A stretch of 64,000 bases of DNA from Deinococcus sp. QL22. Lineage in GTDB: Bacteria > Deinococcota > Deinococci > Deinococcales > Deinococcaceae. Every line of letters starts with the position of its first letter. The stretch's first letter is position 1. A model generated the notes under the pieces. The model worked only from the letters and a program-made list of their open reading frames with translations, was not told the DNA's origin and ran no database searches. The stretch spans positions 2,106,001-2,170,000 of the forward strand of contig NZ_CP097149.1 in the NCBI RefSeq assembly GCF_023370075.1, given 5' to 3'. Shown one piece after another: positions 28,206-40,530 of the stretch. A program made the translations under genes and the position numbers.

Positions 28206-28670
28206 TTACTTGTGGCTGGCTTTCCAGTCTTTTATAAATTGCTGATATCCAGACTCAGCTATTTTGCTAATCTCATCGTCAAAGCTACGTTTATCTTTGT
28301 ATTTACCTCCTTTGGTAGCCATATAGCTTGTGGCATAGTTGTAAGGATTCTCTTTGGTTGGATTACCCTCAAGGAATACAAACGATTCTAAGCGATAGTC
28401 ATTTCCGAAATCTGAGTAGTCATATGTGACGTAGTTATTCAGATGATATTCACAGTCTTCCTTCTCACCAGGTACAAATCCCATTTCCAATAGCGTATTT
28501 ACTACCTTAAGAGGCTGTTGAGGAGTTGCATACTCCTCACCTCCAATGGGATAAATCTTGATTGCTGAGATGCTTTGCTTAAAGCAAACATCCTTGGCAC
28601 TTACATCAGATAGGTTCACGGCGGAAGCACTTCCCATCAGGAAGGCAGCAAGTAGCAGGGGCTTCTTCAC
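28206..28670 (-). CDS. Small secreted hypothetical protein
   Basis: A 154-residue protein with a clear signal peptide (MKKPLLLAAFLMGSASA, cleavage near residue 17). The mature part is rich in Tyr, Asp and Lys and has two cysteines (Cys29 in AKDVCFKQS and a later KEDCEYH) that could form a disulfide. No family is recognised. GTG 28670 is preceded at 6 nt by TAGACT. It is cargo on the element, pointing away from the integrase gene. Confidence 0.68.
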   Translation of the reverse strand: MKKPLLLAAFLMGSASAVNLSDVSAKDVCFKQSISAIKIYPIGGEEYATPQQPLKVVNTLLEMGFVPGEKEDCEYHLNNYVTYDYSDFGNDYRLESFVFLEGNPTKENPYNYATSYMATKGGKYKDKRSFDDEISKIAESGYQQFIKDWKASHK

Positions 28671-28949
28671 CCTCTCAGTCTAGCGAGGCGATATGTCCTT
28701 ACTCCCACAAGAAGTGGCAGCGTAGATCACCCTGTAGCCCTGTCTGCTGCTGGTGTGTCTATGGTGACGAGGACAGCCTAGAGGCTAGTCATGAAGCCGT
28801 CAAGCTGCTGTACCACGCAGAAAATCAATAGGACTTCTTTTAGCAGACTTCTCCGTTCTACCTCTAGTAGCAATTTGCCAGAGAGATACACTATCCGGTA
28901 CGCCTTCTGCCTTTCTCTACTAAAAGAGAAATACCCTATGCTGTGTAAC
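28671..28949. other. Gene-free stretch before the integrase
   Basis: No intact gene is seen. One frame near 28770-28840 reads like a coding end (YGDEDSLEASHEAVKLLYHAE) without any start signal and may be a remnant. A 7-bp inverted repeat TTTCTCT/AGAGAAA (28912-28918, 28925-28931) lies 6 bp before the integrase -10 box and could be an operator. Confidence 0.4.
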
Positions 28950-29016
28950 ATGGAAGATGTGAGGACATATTTGATCTACACCCGCGTTAGCACAGGCGCA
29001 CAGGATGAGAACACTA

Positions 29017-30077
29017 TTGATCTCGGCTGAAGTTTACGACGGAAGGTAGCTATGAAGCAGCTGTTTTGGCAGCCGGATATATCGAACGCGCTGCCAACCG
29101 ACCCGGAGTCGTGCCTTCAACACCTTCAAGGTTTGCGCGCAGAAATTGCCTAAAATATTGCGCTTCACGTAGGCCCAGACGAGTTCAATAGGATTCAGTT
29201 CCGGAGCGTATGGCGGCAGATACGACAAGGACAGCCGTGTTTCAGCAGCAACGAAGGCCGTGACGGCCTTCGTTTTATGGATGCTGGCATTGTCCAACAC
29301 CACCAGGAGATCGCCTGGAATGTGCGTCAAGAGGTGTTGAAAGAAGCGAATTACCTGGGGGCCTGTGAAGGCCCCCTGCTGCGTGTGCTGCAGAAACTGG
29401 CCGGCACTGGTGATCGCCCCTAGGTGGACACCTTGTCCCAACTGGCTTTGGCGAAGACCACCGGAGTCTGCCCACGCAGAGCCCACGTCTGCTTCACGGT
29501 GCCTTTCAAACTGAACCCCACTTCGTCGAGAAAGACTAAAGTCGCGCCCGCAGCTACTTTTTCAGTTCCGGAACCGTGGTTTGGATCCAAGTCGCCACGG
29601 CTTCTGGGTTCTGTTCCAGAGCGCGTTTATCGGGTTTCTGACGAGAAAAACCTAGCTGGTGCAAGATTCTGCGGACGTGATCGCGATGATGCCAGATGTT
29701 GAACTGACGACCGATGACGTCCCTGACCCGGAGCGTCGTCCAACTCACGTCCGGGAAGCCGTGAACCTGCGCCCCTTCGTTGAGGAGGCGCTTCAGCGTC
29801 TCCCGTTGCTCTGGGGAGAGCGCCGGCGCTCTCCCCGTAGTGACGGTGGCCTGCAGGGCGTCTGACCCCTGCTGCCGCAGGCGTTGTCTCCAAGTGCGGA
29901 GGGTACTCATCGAGACCCCTAGGAACTCAGCCAGCTCTTTGGAACTATGCTGCTGGGTCTCGAGCAGCTGGAGGAAGTGCAGTCGACGTTCTTCAAGTTG
30001 AGCTCGCGTAAGGTGCGAGGGTCGCCAATGGTCGGTCACCCACACAATCTATCGTCTTTTACTTCAGCCGAGATCAA
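29017..30077 (-). mobile_element. IS630-family insertion sequence, copy 2
   Basis: A 1061-bp copy of the element at 23083-24147 with the same 17-bp terminal repeats and TA duplication (29015-29016, 30078-30079). It is inserted in the serine-integrase gene. It differs from copy 1 by a run of five A instead of eight and by one missing G near 29423. Confidence 0.93.
29034..30045 (-). pseudogene. IS630-family transposase, copy 2, with extra frameshift
   Basis: The DNA-binding frame (30045 to 29554) is the same as in copy 1 apart from one Lys fewer before its stop. The catalytic part is damaged: GGTGGAC follows CCTA where copy 1 has GGGTGGAC, a 1-nt loss that puts the first catalytic Asp (FLDEVGF) and the later DNASIHKTK and PELNPIE motifs in different frames. 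This copy is therefore probably not able to make a full transposase, although copy 1 could act on it in trans. Confidence 0.85.
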
Positions 30078-31795
30078 TAGCCAGTCACGGCAGATTGAGG
30101 CCTGTGAGAAGTGGGGTATAGAACACGAGTGGACACGCATAGACCATATCCACGACACCCAAACGGGTAAAAGCTATGAGGCACGTGCTGGTATCCAGAG
30201 GGTACTTAGCCTAGTGGACTCAGGGAGAGTCACGGACGTTATCTGCTATAGCGTGGATCGGACAGGTAGAGAGGCTATGGTCATCCAAAGCTTCTTTAGG
30301 GACGTGTATTTGCGTGGTGGAAGAATTACCATCATCACTAAAGGTAAGACCTACAAAAGCTTTAACGAGATCAAAAAAGACACACTGTTCGATGTAGCAG
30401 TAGCAGAGTGGGAAAGAAGCACCATCGTAGATCGGATGCAAGAAGGCAAGATGTACGCTTTTCTAGAACTAGGAAGCTTTATCTTCGCCCCGCCGTATGG
30501 TTACAACATCAGAAGTAAGCGTGTAGAACACGGTAACCAAAAACTCAAGTTTAACTACCTAGATATAAACGAGTATGAAGCGGCTAAAGTACGGCTAATA
30601 CTCGATAAATACATAGAAACTAGATCTATCATGCAAACTGTGCAGTTGGTAAACAAAGAGGGTATTAAGACCAAGCGTAATGGCGTATTCACTGCTATAC
30701 AGCTTAAGGACATGCTGCTAAGAGTGGACATGTACGCGGGTAGACCAAGAGAGGAGGTCTATCAGGGTGTGACTCGATACACCACTAGCCCAGCAATCAT
30801 CACAGGGGTAGTAGCAGACACAGTGAAGGAACTGCTTGCTGTGACTCCCAAGAAGGTGAGAGGGTCAGACCTAGAGATACAGCCGTTCTACAGGCTGATT
30901 ACCTGTGCTTGCTGTGGGAGTCATGCCAGCGGTAGCGCGGGCTGGAAGCGGGAGAGGAAAGGCACGTATGGCCTTACCTGCGCATCACTCAGGAAGCAGA
31001 GGAATGAGGTCAACTTCTTAGGCAAAGTGGTAGACAAAGGGACTGCTTGTCTGTCTCAGATAGCCTTAAACCACTTTATCAGGGCGCTGAAGCAGTTCCT
31101 CGTCAACGTAGACATAGAGAACATAGAGACACAGTTTGAATATGAGGTGTCAAAGCAGATCGCACAGCTTAGGCGGATACAGGCTGCTGTATCTAAGGGT
31201 GTAGCTAGGCGTGATGAACTCAAGGTGAAGCAGTCTAAGCTAGTCGATGCAACCATCAAGCTTGCTGGTAATGATGAATTTGCTGTGCTGGTAGGTGCTT
31301 ACTCCGAAGCCCTGAAAGAGATACAGCGTGAGTTGGCACAGATAGACCTTGACGTTAAAGCTGGTGAAGCTGACCTAGCCACGAAATTTAGGGTGTTTGA
31401 GTCTCTAGATATTTCGCTGGATGAACTCAACAAGCATGTGACTCAGCCTGTGGTGACTAACCTCAGCCTGTCTGACTTATCGCCTGAGAAGCTAAAAGCG
31501 TATGGCGATAGATTTAAGCCAGAGGGAAGCTTGATACAGGAACTCAAGCAGGCAGAGGCAGTGCAGCTACATGCGGCATTTATCAGCAAGCAAGCAGAGG
31601 GGATCAAGGCCACTTTAGCCAAGCTATCTGAAGACCTGGAAGCGGATAACTACGATGGGGTAAACCGCACCATGCACAAGCTAGGGCTACGGTTCATGGC
31701 TGACTTCTCCGATAGACAGCAAAATACCCGGACAGCATCTATCCGGGTAATGGTGGACTTTGAACCGATTGAGAAGCTTCTAGCCCCTACTGGTG

Positions 31796-31837
31796 TTAGC
31801 GGCTGCTGGACAGTCTCAACAAAAACAGGAACATATT
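31796..31837 (-). other. attR: element-supplied 3' end of the Bax-inhibitor gene
   Basis: On the minus strand this encodes [17 protein letters not shown], restoring the host reading frame. The 15-bp core AAACAGGAACATATT is at 31823-31837. The rest differs from attL at several bases, mostly silent or conservative. Confidence 0.82.
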
Positions 31838-32476
31838 GATGAAGTTGAGGTACAGCGAGAGCGCCCCGTTGATGGCAGCCCGCTCGGCCATTTCGCCCGT
31901 AACGCCGCTGAGGGCCATCTTGCGCAGCATTTGCGTGTCGTAGGCGGTGAGGCCCGCGAACAGCAACACACCCACAACGCTGATGATCAGGCTCAGGGTG
32001 CTGCTAATGAAGAAGATGTTGATGATCATGGCGATGAACAGGCCGATGATGGCGAACATGAAAAAGCGGCCCATCGCGCTGAGGTCACGTTTGATGGTGA
32101 AGCCGATGATGCTCATGACTGCGAAGGTTCCGGCGGTGGTGGCAAAGGCATTGATGACGGCGGCGGGGCTATAGGCGAACAGCAGGGCGCTGAAGGTCAG
32201 GCCGGTCAGGACGGCGTACACCATGAACAGCACGCCAGCAAGGGCACTGCTCATGCGCTGCACTAAGCCCGCCAGCACGAAGACCAGGGCCAATTGTGCC
32301 AGCATCAGCGGCAGGCGCAGGCCCATGACCTGCATGGCCAGCGTTTCATTCTGGGCCGTGAAATAGGCGACTCCGGCGGTCAGGGCAAGTCCGGCAGTCA
32401 TCCACGAGTACGTCCTGGCCATAAAGGTTCGGACAACATTTTCCGTTTGTACATTGGTGGTTGGATAGGATTGCAT
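31796..32476 (-). CDS. Bax-inhibitor-1 (YccA/YbhL) family membrane protein, integration target
   Basis: A protein of about 226 residues with seven predicted membrane helices, of the BI-1/UPF0005 family. These are often calcium-leak or stress-linked inner-membrane proteins. Helices can be traced from [18 protein letters not shown] to [21 protein letters not shown], and the family end [20 protein letters not shown] is present. ATG 32476 is chosen because TATCTT (32484-32489 on plus) ends 7 nt upstream; the longer frame to 32605 lacks support. The last 13 codons come from the integrated element. The gene has lost its own terminator and now converges on, and overlaps by 44 bp, the integrase gene. 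Confidence 0.88.
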   Translation of the reverse strand: MQSYPTTNVQTENVVRTFMARTYSWMTAGLALTAGVAYFTAQNETLAMQVMGLRLPLMLAQLALVFVLAGLVQRMSSALAGVLFMVYAVLTGLTFSALLFAYSPAAVINAFATTAGTFAVMSIIGFTIKRDLSAMGRFFMFAIIGLFIAMIINIFFISSTLSLIISVVGVLLFAGLTAYDTQMLRKMALSGVTGEMAERAAINGALSLYLNFINMFLFLLRLSSSR

Positions 32477-32641
32477 ACGCCTTAAGATACGACCTTTATT
32501 CCAGAAAAGTTCCCAAAATGCGTGAAGCGGCCTTGAGTCTGACCGGGCAGTTTGTCCTTGCGTTCTGGGCTGGAAGATTTGGGCCAGACGCTCTGAGTCC
32601 CTCAACCTTCGTTGTCTGAGGCTGGTGGGCTACAGTCAGGC

Positions 32642-33385
32642 ATGACGATCAATACCGAAGCCGACCTGCAAGGGATGCAGCGTGCAGGACGCGTGGTTGC
32701 CGAAACGCTCCGGACACTGAAGGCGGCCATCTGTCCCGGCGTGACCCCCGCCGAACTTGACGCCCTTGCTGGGCAAGTGTTCCAGCAGCATGGGGCCAAA
32801 TCCGCCCCACGCATGACCTACAACGCCCCCGTCAACGTGTTCATCAGCGTCAACGACGACATTGTGCATGGGCTGCCGACCCAGCGCCCGCTGGCGGCGG
32901 GCGACGTGGTGAGCATCGATGTCACGCCGTTTGTAGATGGCTATATTGCCGACGCTGCGGTTACGGTGGCGGTGCCCCCCGCCTCACCAGTGGTCATGCG
33001 CCTGATCGAATGTACAGAGGCTGCGTTTCAGGCTGGGATAGCGGCGGCCAGAGCGGGGCGGCCCGTACATGCGATTGGTCAGGCCGTCGAGCACGAGGTC
33101 AACCGCCGGGGCTTTACCGTTCTGAGGGAACTGTTCGGGCATGGCGTTGGCCGCGCCATTCATGAGGAACCCAATGTGCCGAACTATTACCGTCCGAGGG
33201 ACAGAATGAAGCTGCACGAGGGCTTGGTCATCGCCGTAGAACCGATGGTGTCCACCGGGCGCTCACACCGCGTCCGAACCTTGCGCGACGGCTGGACGCT
33301 GAGCACCACCGATGGCGGTCTGGCCGCTCACTTTGAACATACCGTCATGATCACCAAGGGCCAGCCCCTGATTCTGACCGCCTGA
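32642..33385 (+). CDS. map: Type I methionine aminopeptidase
   Basis: A 247-residue methionine aminopeptidase, which removes the initiator Met from new proteins. The pita-bread metal ligands are in order: Asp in [19 protein letters not shown] (two Asp), His in [14 protein letters not shown], Glu in IAVEPMVS and Glu in HFEHTVMIT. The first Asp region differs from the usual D-V-G by D-V-T. TACAGT (32631-32636) ends 5 nt before the ATG, supporting a leaderless start. It is divergent from the Bax-inhibitor gene. Confidence 0.92.
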   Translation: MTINTEADLQGMQRAGRVVAETLRTLKAAICPGVTPAELDALAGQVFQQHGAKSAPRMTYNAPVNVFISVNDDIVHGLPTQRPLAAGDVVSIDVTPFVDGYIADAAVTVAVPPASPVVMRLIECTEAAFQAGIAAARAGRPVHAIGQAVEHEVNRRGFTVLRELFGHGVGRAIHEEPNVPNYYRPRDRMKLHEGLVIAVEPMVSTGRSHRVRTLRDGWTLSTTDGGLAAHFEHTVMITKGQPLILTA

Positions 33386-33399
33386 TTTGTTTTTCCCGC

Positions 33400-36288
33400 T
33401 CAGCGCCGCACCAGTAGAGCCAGCGGGAAGTCTTCCAGTACTTTTCCCAGCGCCACCTTGTCGCCGCGCACCCGCACGGTTTGCCCGGTCAGCAGGTTGT
33501 CGTAGGTGCCGGGGCGAGGCATGGAGAGTTGGCGGTTGCCCCAGGCTTCTCCCACGGCCCACGGCGTTTTCTCGCGGGTCAGGCTGAGGCTCAGGCGGGG
33601 GGCGACGGTGACGGCCACGCGCCCCTTATCCACCCCAGTCGAATCAACAGCGGCCCGCGCAAAGGCCAGCAGGTATTTCCCGGCCTCTATCGGGCGGTAG
33701 GTGCCGTGTTGAAACAGGTCGGGATGCTGGGTTCGGGCCTGTAACCCTGCCCAGGTGACCAGCAGTTTCACTCCACCATCAGCGTAGTTGTCCAGCAACT
33801 CCGAGGCCAGTTTCAGGCCGTCCGAGCCGTGCCGTTTTTCTATTCGGCCCATCAGGCGGCCCAGACGGGCATAGTCCACCGGGCGGCGGTTGTCAGGGTC
33901 AACCAGACTCTGGTTCCAGCCCTCCGTGCCCTGATAGGTATCGGGCACGCCAGGCGCGGTCAGGCGCACCAGCGCGGCGCTCAGTCCGTTCTGGGCACCG
34001 TAGGGGCTGATGCGGGCATGCAGTTCTTGCAACCGTTCCGTGTAGCGTTCATTCGCCAGCAGGCCGCGTACCATGTCTTCCAGCGCCGTTTCATATTCCT
34101 CGTTGGGGCTGGCCCAACTGGTTCGCAGCTTGGCCTCCCGCGCCGCTTTGGTCATGTACGCCACGATCCGGTCTGGAAAATCGGCCAGTTGGCCGTCCAG
34201 CGGATAGGCTCCCAGGATGGTTTGCAGCAGGGTGTAGGTGTCGGGCGCATTGGGGGCGCGGCCCAGATCCAGGTCAGTTTCCAGCGTCCGCAGGAGCGGC
34301 GACCACTCGCTCAGGTGCGCCGCCCACGTCTGCGGCATCTCCGAAATCACGCTGATGCGGGCGCGGGTGTCTTCGCCACGCTTGGTATCGTGGGTGCTGA
34401 GGGCCAGCATCGCGGCGGGCCAGTGTTCGGCCCGGTCTTTGGCTGCCGAATGAAAAGCGCGGGGCGGCGTGCCGAACAGGGCCGGGTCGCCGCCCACCTC
34501 GTTCAGAGACAGCAGGCGCGGGTAGCGGTAGAAGGCGGTGTCTTCAGCCCCTTTGGCCGTCACCGGGCCAGTGAGCTGCTGAAACCGCAGGGCAAAGTCG
34601 GCATACGCTTCGCGGGTGGCCTCATCCGGCGCGTCCAGCGTCAGCACGGCCCGCAGGAAGTCGAACACGCTGGCATCCACCGCCCCGCCGCCCTGCCGGG
34701 TATGGGCTTTGGCGTCGCGGATGGCGTGGTCAATTTTGGCATTGTCGCCGGGTTCGCGTTCGCCGCCCGCCCGCACATAGGTTCGGTACACTGGGAAGGT
34801 GGCGATCACTTCGCGAATAGCGTCACGCAGGGCGCTGAGCGTGAAGTCGCGGTATCGCAGATCGGCTTCGGCCAACAGTGCCAGATGCTCGGTCAGCACG
34901 TTCACTTCTCCGGGCAACGACACGCGCTGGATCAGGTGTTTACCCCGGTACAGGTGATCGCCGTAAGAGTCGCGGTCTCCGGTGAAGCGGCGGTAGATGG
35001 CGCTCAGTTCCTCGGCGTTGGCTCCTTCCACGAACACGCCGCCCAACTGGGCCAGAAAGTCGTAACCGCTGGTGCCGTGTACCGCCCACGCTTCGGGCAG
35101 CCGCTCGCCGGGTTCCAGGATTTTCTCCGCCACGACATAGAGCGGGAGGGTTGATTCGTCCTCTGGCACGCCCAATGCCCGCGCTGCGCCCATCTGGAGC
35201 GCCCGGAAATAGCCCGCCGGGTCGAACAGGCCGTCGGTGTGATCGAGCCGCACACCCGTAAATACGCCGTCGGCAATCAGTTCAAACAGCTTGGCGTGCG
35301 CCCAGTCGAACACGCGGGGGTCTTCCATCCTCAGCGCCGCCAGATCGTTGATGTCGAAGAAGCGGCGGTAATTGATCTGCTCGGAGGCCACGCGCCAGTT
35401 GGCAAGGCGGTAGTTCTGCTCCTGCATCAGCCTATCTAAGCGCTCTGGTTCGGCGTTCACTTCCTGCACGGCGGCGTCCAGCACCTTCCGCACGGTGCCA
35501 GACGCTTCGGCCAGCGCGGCCAGTCGCCGTTCCATCACCTCCACTTCTTGGGCGCGGCCCACCCGGTCTTCGTCGGTGAGGGCAGCATCGGTAGAGCGCG
35601 GCAGGTTGGACACGCTGCGGGCAATACTCGCCAGTTCGCCGCGAATGGCAGGGGCGGTGGTGGCGGGTAGATGCTCGGTTACGCGCTCCAGCAGGGCGGC
35701 CAAGCTGCGCGGTGACATGGGCAGGCGTCGCTCGTAATACCGAAAATGAAAGCGCCCGCCGTCGCGCTCCAGCCGCAGTTCCCGGCGTTCCAGCACCCGC
35801 CCGTAGGCGTCGCCCAGCACGGGCAGCAACACCTTGCCCTCCAGCGCCCTTTTCAGGGGTGACCAGGAAATATCGAAAAAGTGCCCGTAGCGGCTGGCCT
35901 GCCCGTGCGCCAGCACATCTTCCCAGTAACGGTTGTGGCCGCCCTGAATGCCCATGTGGTTGGGCACAAAGTCCACCACCACGCCCATACCCAGCGCCCG
36001 CGCCGCCGCTGACAGCTTGCGCAGGCCCGCCTCGCCGCCCAGTTCCGGGTTGATGCTGGCATGATCGGTCACGTCGTAGCCGTGCGTGCTGCCGGGCGCA
36101 CTCGTCCACACGGGCGACAGATACACGTCGGTAATGCCCAGCCGCGCAAGGTAGGGGAGAACCCGCCGCGCCGCCGCAAAACCGAAGCCAGGGTGCAGTT
36201 GCAGGCGGTAGGTGGAAGAAGGGATGTGAGGGGTGGCCTGTGCGGTGTGAGACTCCTGGGCTTCGGCTTCTGGCAGGGTTTGGGTCAT
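33400..36288 (-). CDS. treY: Maltooligosyl trehalose synthase
   Basis: A 962-residue GH13 enzyme that converts the reducing-end linkage of maltooligosaccharides to a trehalose linkage. The start [23 protein letters not shown] and the early [17 protein letters not shown] are diagnostic. Catalytic regions follow: [12 protein letters not shown] (nucleophile Asp), [12 protein letters not shown] (acid Glu) and [14 protein letters not shown]. The C-terminal domain has [23 protein letters not shown]. Its ATG overlaps the treZ stop by 4 nt (ATGA, 36285-36288), so translation is coupled. Confidence 0.95.
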   Translation of the reverse strand: MTQTLPEAEAQESHTAQATPHIPSSTYRLQLHPGFGFAAARRVLPYLARLGITDVYLSPVWTSAPGSTHGYDVTDHASINPELGGEAGLRKLSAAARALGMGVVVDFVPNHMGIQGGHNRYWEDVLAHGQASRYGHFFDISWSPLKRALEGKVLLPVLGDAYGRVLERRELRLERDGGRFHFRYYERRLPMSPRSLAALLERVTEHLPATTAPAIRGELASIARSVSNLPRSTDAALTDEDRVGRAQEVEVMERRLAALAEASGTVRKVLDAAVQEVNAEPERLDRLMQEQNYRLANWRVASEQINYRRFFDINDLAALRMEDPRVFDWAHAKLFELIADGVFTGVRLDHTDGLFDPAGYFRALQMGAARALGVPEDESTLPLYVVAEKILEPGERLPEAWAVHGTSGYDFLAQLGGVFVEGANAEELSAIYRRFTGDRDSYGDHLYRGKHLIQRVSLPGEVNVLTEHLALLAEADLRYRDFTLSALRDAIREVIATFPVYRTYVRAGGEREPGDNAKIDHAIRDAKAHTRQGGGAVDASVFDFLRAVLTLDAPDEATREAYADFALRFQQLTGPVTAKGAEDTAFYRYPRLLSLNEVGGDPALFGTPPRAFHSAAKDRAEHWPAAMLALSTHDTKRGEDTRARISVISEMPQTWAAHLSEWSPLLRTLETDLDLGRAPNAPDTYTLLQTILGAYPLDGQLADFPDRIVAYMTKAAREAKLRTSWASPNEEYETALEDMVRGLLANERYTERLQELHARISPYGAQNGLSAALVRLTAPGVPDTYQGTEGWNQSLVDPDNRRPVDYARLGRLMGRIEKRHGSDGLKLASELLDNYADGGVKLLVTWAGLQARTQHPDLFQHGTYRPIEAGKYLLAFARAAVDSTGVDKGRVAVTVAPRLSLSLTREKTPWAVGEAWGNRQLSMPRPGTYDNLLTGQTVRVRGDKVALGKVLEDFPLALLVRR

Positions 36289-38129
36289 GCCTGCCCGCCC
36301 AGCAGCACGGCCTCACCGGGCCGCAGGGCCGCAGCATCCGAGGGGTCAAACTTACTGCGGCCCTCGCTGTGGCGAATCACTTCGGCAGGCAGGTTCAGAT
36401 TCAGTGTTGCCAAATCCGCTTCCTCCCGCCCCGTGTTCCAGAGCAGCAGGCGCGTTCCGGCGTCGGTCTGGTGGCGCACCCACACCACATCGCCCTCATT
36501 TCCAGCCTGAATATTTCGGCGCAAACGCTGACGCAGCACTGGGTCTTCCCGCCGCAGCCACAGCAGGTCACGGTACAGCGCCAGCGTGCGGGCGTGTTCG
36601 CCTTCCTGCGCCTCCTGCCAGTTCAGCTTGGCCTTCAGGTGGGTGCCTTTGGCCTGCGGATCCAGAATCTCCTGACTGGAAAACGACTCGAAGGTGCCAA
36701 ATTCACGCTTCCGGCCTTCCGACACCGCCGCGCCCAGTTCGCCGTGATGGTCACTGAAAAAGGGGAACGGCGCACTGGACGCCCACTCCTGTCCCTGAAA
36801 CAGCAGCGGCGTCATGGGCAGTGTCAGGAGCAGCATGGAGGCCCCCCGGAACGCCCCGTCCGACACGCGGTCAAGGTGATGCACTCGGTCACCAATGGCG
36901 CGGTTGCCCACCTGATCGTGGTTCTGAATGAAATACACAAAATTGGATGCATCAAGGGCGTCGGCTTTCTTTCCGCGCGGCCTGTTTTCCTCAGCCCAGT
37001 ACTGGCCCTCGAAGACCCATCCCCGGTTGATCACATGTGCCAGCGCCGCTGCCCCGCCCCGGTACGCCGAGTAGTAGCCGTCCTGATCGCCCGTGAGGGT
37101 CACGCGTACCTCATGGTGGAAATCGTCTACCCAGATGCCGTCCAGGTGGTACTCGGTGACCAGTTCGGGCAGGTTGCGGTAATCCTCGGCCAGCAGCAGG
37201 TGCGTGCCGCCCAGCTTGTGTACCTCCTGCGCCAGCTCCTGCAAAATATGCACTTCCGAGTCGTCCTGCATGGCCTGGGTGGCGTCCAGTCTCAGGCCGT
37301 CAAAGTGGTAATCGCGCAGCCACATGCGGGCATTCCCGGTGATGTAGCGGCGCATATGTACCTCGGCGTAATCCAATCCCGCTCCCCAGGGACTGGAAAA
37401 CCGATCCGTAAAATAAGACGGTGCGTAGACGGCCAGGTAAGCTCCATCTGGCCCAAAATGGTTATACACCACGTCCAGAATCACAGCCAGGCCCAGCCCG
37501 TGCGCGGCGTCTATAAAGGATTTCAGCTCTTCGGGCCGCCCATACGGGGCGTAGGGCGAATACAGAGCTACGCCGTCGTAGCCCCAGCCGCGCTCGCCGG
37601 GAAAGGCTGCGATAGGCATCAGTTCGATGGCGGTGATCCCCAGTTCTGCCAGGTAGGGCAGGCGTTCCTGCGCGGCGCGGTAGGTGCCTTCCGGGGTAAA
37701 GGTGCCCACGTGCAGCTCGTAAAACACGCAGTCTTCCAGCTTCAGGCCACGCCAGTTGGTGTTCACCCACTCGTGTTCTTCCACGTTCACCACTTCGGCT
37801 TCGCCGTGAACGCCATCAGGCAAAAACTGGGCGTAGGGATCTGGCCGGGGCACGCCGTCCAGCAAGAAAATGTAGCGGGAGTCGGCGCCGACAGGCAATT
37901 CAGTTTCAAAAAAACCGTTGCCCTGTGCTGGCATAGGGTAGATTTGTCCGTCTACCCGCACCTCGACTTGCTGGGCGGTGGTTGTCCAGACCCTGAAGCG
38001 GGTTCCGCCCCCAGGAACAGGATGAGCGCCGAGGCGAGAAGCGTGGGCGGCAGTTTCGGGGAGGTGCGCGTTCAGATTCGAGTCAGAATTCGGGGCTGAA
38101 TTCGGTTGGGTCTGGTCAGAAGTGGTCAT
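36285..38129 (-). CDS. treZ: Malto-oligosyltrehalose trehalohydrolase
   Basis: A 614-residue GH13 enzyme that releases free trehalose from the TreY product. After a variable N-terminus there is an early beta-sandwich domain ([18 protein letters not shown]), then [51 protein letters not shown] (nucleophile), [10 protein letters not shown] (acid) and [15 protein letters not shown] 38129 follows AAGGAG; the longer frame to 38348 has no ribosome-binding site. It is transcribed with treY and follows glgX, giving the TreX-TreZ-TreY route from glycogen-like glucan to trehalose, an osmotic and desiccation protectant. Confidence 0.94.
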   Translation of the reverse strand: MTTSDQTQPNSAPNSDSNLNAHLPETAAHASRLGAHPVPGGGTRFRVWTTTAQQVEVRVDGQIYPMPAQGNGFFETELPVGADSRYIFLLDGVPRPDPYAQFLPDGVHGEAEVVNVEEHEWVNTNWRGLKLEDCVFYELHVGTFTPEGTYRAAQERLPYLAELGITAIELMPIAAFPGERGWGYDGVALYSPYAPYGRPEELKSFIDAAHGLGLAVILDVVYNHFGPDGAYLAVYAPSYFTDRFSSPWGAGLDYAEVHMRRYITGNARMWLRDYHFDGLRLDATQAMQDDSEVHILQELAQEVHKLGGTHLLLAEDYRNLPELVTEYHLDGIWVDDFHHEVRVTLTGDQDGYYSAYRGGAAALAHVINRGWVFEGQYWAEENRPRGKKADALDASNFVYFIQNHDQVGNRAIGDRVHHLDRVSDGAFRGASMLLLTLPMTPLLFQGQEWASSAPFPFFSDHHGELGAAVSEGRKREFGTFESFSSQEILDPQAKGTHLKAKLNWQEAQEGEHARTLALYRDLLWLRREDPVLRQRLRRNIQAGNEGDVVWVRHQTDAGTRLLLWNTGREEADLATLNLNLPAEVIRHSEGRSKFDPSDAAALRPGEAVLLGGQA

Positions 38130-38148
38130 GGTCAGTCTCCTTGAGCAG

Positions 38149-38203
38149 GCCCGCCTCACGCCAAACAAATTGCTACAGCCAAAAAGACCCGGCGTGAGCG
38201 GGC
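38149..38203. repeat. Inverted repeat between glgX and treZ
   Basis: GCCCGCCTCACGCC (38149-38162) pairs with GGCGTGAGCGGGC (38191-38203) with one bulged base. It lies in the leader of treZ and may attenuate read-through from glgX. Confidence 0.5.
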
Positions 38204-38376
38204 GACGGATCAGCGTAGGAACCGCGCGCCTGACAACAGTGAGAGCAAGGTAAAGTCGGCTTGCCGCTTTCGGAGATTCACCGGAGAACAGAAGCGAGAA
38301 AAGAATATTTCGCGCAGAAACACAGCAAAGACAAGGGCAGACCCACACCCGGCAGCCTGCCTCTGTAGTGTTAAGC

Positions 38377-40530
<2,154 letters not shown>

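Larger units (their letters stand above)
22081..31837. mobile_element. Integrative plasmid-like element with serine integrase
   Basis: A 9742-bp (core to core) AT-rich segment is bounded by the shared 15-bp core in attL and attR. It interrupts the 3' end of a Bax-inhibitor-1 family gene. Contents from left: the severed integrase tail, a membrane protein, IS630 copy 1, dyad repeats, an IS5-type element, a ribbon-helix-helix gene, iterons with an AT-rich tract, a HTH replication-initiator-like gene, a second ribbon-helix-helix gene, a PD-(D/E)XK-like gene, structured noncoding DNA, two small cargo genes, and the serine integrase broken by IS630 copy 2. Removing the insertion sequences leaves about 6.7 kb. 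No capsid, relaxase or conjugation genes are seen, so it is best read as a small integrative plasmid or satellite-type element. Confidence 0.8.
28950..31839 (+). pseudogene. Large serine integrase, interrupted by IS630 copy 2
   Basis: The gene starts at ATG 28950 (TATGCT at 28937-28942, 7 nt upstream). Codons 1-22 read MEDVRTYLIYTRVSTGAQDEN-T with the catalytic Ser14 in YTRVS. IS630 copy 2 is inserted in the TA of ACT-AGC. From 30080 the frame continues SQSRQIEACEKWGIEHE, CYSVDRTGREAMVIQ, a recombinase domain, and a zinc ribbon (CACCGSHASG...YGLTC near 30904-30980). A long coiled coil follows (to about 31700). Without the IS it would encode 608 residues. The stop TGA at 31837-31839 straddles the attR core edge. 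A shorter frame from 29947 fuses IS-derived codons to the body but lacks Ser14, so the enzyme should be inactive. Confidence 0.88.

Noticed and set aside
28791..29030. Integrase start at 28791
   Set aside because: The extra 53 residues have no motif; YTRVS-type enzymes start shortly before this motif and the -10 box fits ATG 28950.
22081..31837. Prophage
   Set aside because: No capsid, terminase, portal, tail or lysis genes were found; the holin-like gene at 9365 is far away and paired with an envelope-type gene.
29947..31839. 630-residue recombinase as a working gene
   Set aside because: Its first 44 codons are IS630 sequence and the catalytic serine is missing.
33829..35154. Long plus-strand frame inside treY
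   Set aside because: Antisense shadow of a high-GC gene; the treY protein has clear GH13 motifs.
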